From: an uncultured Verrucomicrobiota bacterium
GTDB taxonomy: Bacteria; Verrucomicrobiota; Verrucomicrobiae; Opitutales; Opitutaceae
Direction: 5' to 3'
NCBI GenBank assembly: GCA_946482165.1
Contig: CAMLQS010000203.1
Location: 1-8,898 of the forward strand
DNA length: 8,898 nucleotides
A program made the position numbers and the translations under genes. The notes beneath the pieces were generated by a model. That model was given only the letters and a program-made list of their open reading frames with translations, did not search any database and was not told the origin of the DNA. Each line of letters opens with the position of its first letter. Within the stretch, counting starts at the first letter, position 1. Positions 7,444 to 8,898 of the stretch are shown piece after piece.

Positions 7444-7872
7444 ATGGCCGGAGGAGGTTCAGGCGACGGCGAAGAGCCGGAATTCCAAATCGCGCCGATG
7501 ATCGACGTGCTGCTGGTGCTGCTCATCTTCTTCATGAGCACCATCACCAAGCAGGTCGCCCGCGTCGACAAAGGCGTCCAGCTGCCCGTCGCCGGCAACG
7601 CGTCCAAACGGGACAGCGCGCGCGACGAGTCCATCGTCAACGTCCGCTGGGACGCCGCCGCGCAACACGCCACCTACACCTTCGAGGAAGTGGCCTACGA
7701 CAAACCCGAGCCGCTCGTGCCCCTGCTCTCCGCCCGCCGCGCCGCATCCCAGAAGCACCGCGTCGTCATCCGCGGAGACCGGCAGGTCCCCGCCGAACAC
7801 ATCTCGCTCGTCATGGCCGCCGCCGCCGAGGCGCAGATCGCCGACATCACCTTCGCGGCCTCCCCCCGCTGA
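7444..7872 (+). CDS. ExbD/TolR family biopolymer transport protein, first copy
   Basis: 142 residues: a short cytoplasmic Gly/Glu-rich N-terminus (1-13), one transmembrane helix at about 15-33 (FQIAPMIDVLLVLLIFFMS), and a periplasmic domain. D21 in 'PMIDV' matches the essential membrane aspartate of ExbD (D25) and TolR (D23), which takes part in proton transfer within the ExbB pore. The periplasmic part (about 60-142) ends in the usual beta-alpha-beta pattern, with 'RVVIRGDRQVPAEHISLVM' and 'ADITFAA'. It lies 21 bp after the ExbB-family gene; the gap is almost pure pyrimidine. Only four bases separate its stop from the next ExbD start. ExbD and TolR cannot be separated here. Confidence 0.96.
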   Translation: MAGGGSGDGEEPEFQIAPMIDVLLVLLIFFMSTITKQVARVDKGVQLPVAGNASKRDSARDESIVNVRWDAAAQHATYTFEEVAYDKPEPLVPLLSARRAASQKHRVVIRGDRQVPAEHISLVMAAAAEAQIADITFAASPR

Positions 7873-7876
7873 CCCC

Positions 7877-8335
7877 ATGAGCCGCCACAGACGCCACAGA
7901 CGCGCCACCGCGACCGACGGAGAAATGGGCTTCCAGATCGCGCCCATGATCGACGTTGTTTTCGTCATCCTCGTCTTCTTCATGTCGCTGAGCGCGACGG
8001 TGAAGATCGAGGCCGAGCTCAACACCCGGCTGCCCGGCTCCGCCGTCACCAGCGCCGCGGTGGATTTCCCCGACGAGCAGACCATCTCGGTCGACGTCAA
8101 CGGCCAGGTCCTGCTCAACGACGACCCCATGGACGCGCCAAACGACTCCGCGCTGCCCACCCTCACCAACACCCTCCTTCGCCTCAAACAAAACGCCGAC
8201 AACGCGAAGACCAAGCTCCTCGTCACCATCGCGAGCGCGCCCAAGGCCCCCTATTTCCGCACCATCGACGTGCTCAACGCCCTCGCCTACGCGCAAATAG
8301 ACAACGTCACCTTCACCGTCGACGAAGGTTTCTAG
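7877..8335 (+). CDS. ExbD/TolR family biopolymer transport protein, second copy
   Basis: 152 residues. A strongly basic N-terminal tail (SRHRRHRRA, 2-10) should stay in the cytoplasm. It is followed by a transmembrane helix at about 19-38 (FQIAPMIDVVFVILVFFMS), with the conserved proton-relay aspartate at D26. The periplasmic domain has 'TISVDVNGQVLLNDDPMD' (about 69-86) and a final 'VLNALAYAQIDNVTFTV' helix-strand pair, as in the family. It keeps the membrane motif of the copy before it but diverges widely outside it, so this is an old paralogue rather than a fresh duplication. The start follows the previous stop as TGACCCCATG. The two ExbDs could form a heterodimer in one ExbB pentamer or serve different partners. 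Confidence 0.96.
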   Translation: MSRHRRHRRATATDGEMGFQIAPMIDVVFVILVFFMSLSATVKIEAELNTRLPGSAVTSAAVDFPDEQTISVDVNGQVLLNDDPMDAPNDSALPTLTNTLLRLKQNADNAKTKLLVTIASAPKAPYFRTIDVLNALAYAQIDNVTFTVDEGF

Positions 8336-8339
8336 CCCC

Positions 8340-8898
8340 ATGTCCCAAACCCACGGCAACCCCGTCGTCCGCTATCTCCGCCGCCTCGGGGCCGGCTCGC
8401 TCCTGATCAGCATCGTGATCCACGTCATGGTGCTCGGCCTCGCCACCGTCTACGTGATCTCGACCGTGCAGGAGCGGCGCAAGGCGCTCTTCCAAGGCGG
8501 CTCCGGCCCCGGGGACGCCGCGCCGGCCGCCGCCCTGGTCCAGCACCAGGTGCAGATGTCCCGGCAGCAGGCCAATCTCTCCGCGCTCAACCAACGGCTG
8601 AGCGTCGACTCGCCCGACGCCGTGGTCGGCCTCCCCGACCTGCCCGACATGCCCGGCTTCTCCGCCGGCGGCCCCACGCTCGACGCCGGCTCCGGCGGAT
8701 TCGGCGCCGGCATCGGCGCCGGCGCGGGTTTCGGCAAGGGCCCCGTCATGCCCGCCTTCGGCTTCCGCGAGTCCCAGCCCGGCGGCGCGCTCGTCGGTCG
8801 ATTCTACGATTTCAAGCAACTCGCCGACGCCCAGCCCAAGCCCAACCCCGAACTGGCCCGGCTCGCCCCGGGGCCCCTGGCCGAGCGGGAACTTTCCC
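8340..8898 (+). CDS. Membrane-anchored TonB/TolA-like transducer candidate, 3'-truncated
   Basis: ATG at 8340, four bases after the second ExbD stop (TAGCCCCATG). The frame stays open to the window end, giving 186 residues of an unfinished protein. A basic N-terminus (R11, R14, R15) precedes a single transmembrane helix at about 19-41 (SLLISIVIHVMVLGLATVYV). That helix contains S24-xxx-H28, the spacing of the Ser/His pair in TonB (S16/H20) and TolA (S18/H22) through which they contact ExbB/D or TolQ/R; the later Leu and Ser of the full SHLS pattern are not obvious. Beyond it come a Q-rich amphipathic stretch (66-88), 'LPDLPDMPG' (98-106), a Gly-rich linker (110-134), and from about 149 'GALVGRFYDFKQ', which may start a folded periplasmic domain. 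It lacks the Pro/Glu/Lys spacer of TonB. A force-transducing role is inferred from position and the SxxxH helix; the function of the C-terminal part is unknown. Confidence 0.88.
   Translation, partial: MSQTHGNPVVRYLRRLGAGSLLISIVIHVMVLGLATVYVISTVQERRKALFQGGSGPGDAAPAAALVQHQVQMSRQQANLSALNQRLSVDSPDAVVGLPDLPDMPGFSAGGPTLDAGSGGFGAGIGAGAGFGKGPVMPAFGFRESQPGGALVGRFYDFKQLADAQPKPNPELARLAPGPLAERELS

Noticed and set aside
5607..7880. 757-residue + strand frame running across three genes
   Set aside because: Arg/Pro/His-rich translation with no domain. It overlaps the clear exported protein, ExbB and ExbD frames and spans their stops, so it is a frame-shifted shadow.
7881..7906. Short GCCACAGAC direct repeat at the start of the second ExbD gene
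   Set aside because: Only two 9-bp copies, explained by coding for a basic His/Arg tail; no sign of a mobile element or binding site.
1..8898. tRNA, rRNA, insertion sequences, integrase or attachment sites
   Set aside because: None could be recognised. Coding regions fill the window apart from the 136-bp gap at 2998-3133 and gaps of 42 bp or less.

Overview
The window is a very GC-rich stretch of bacterial DNA with every gene on the + strand. Codon third positions are strongly G/C, there is almost no Shine-Dalgarno sequence before the starts, and the first protein ends in a C-terminal module of the 'YRLQTSTDL ... RRFYRI' type. Together with a cluster of TPR proteins, ExbB, two ExbDs and a membrane-anchored protein, this points to Verrucomicrobiota, most likely an Opitutaceae-like organism. 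That assignment is inference from composition and domain style; no marker gene is present.

Layout: (1) positions 1-2997 hold the 3' part of a large secreted or surface protein whose start lies upstream. It runs ricin-type beta-trefoil, FnIII, FnIII, LamG, FnIII, LamG, FnIII, C-terminal module, and looks like the carbohydrate-binding tail of a polysaccharide-acting or adhesive protein. (2) Positions 2998-3133 are the only sizeable intergenic gap. It carries an imperfect inverted repeat, a good sigma70-like promoter (TTGATT-16-GATAAT) and a small GCAA-capped hairpin. (3) Positions 3134-8898 form one apparent operon of six genes: a large exported TPR protein, a small exported protein with a TPR-like C-terminus, a MotA/TolQ/ExbB proton-channel subunit, two different ExbD/TolR subunits, and the first 186 residues of a single-pass protein with a TonB/TolA-type SxxxH motif in its membrane helix.

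The operon reads as a complete proton-motive-force-driven envelope machine: ExbB and two ExbDs form the inner-membrane motor, the SxxxH protein is the candidate force transducer into the periplasm, and the two exported TPR/helical proteins are candidate periplasmic or outer-membrane scaffolds. It is neither a textbook tonB-exbB-exbD nor a tolQRAB-pal operon, since TolB and Pal are absent from what can be seen and the transducer lacks a TonB-like proline-rich spacer. Whether it drives TonB-dependent import (for instance of glycans handled by proteins like the upstream one), cell-envelope constriction, or another task cannot be decided from this window. The last gene is cut by the window end.
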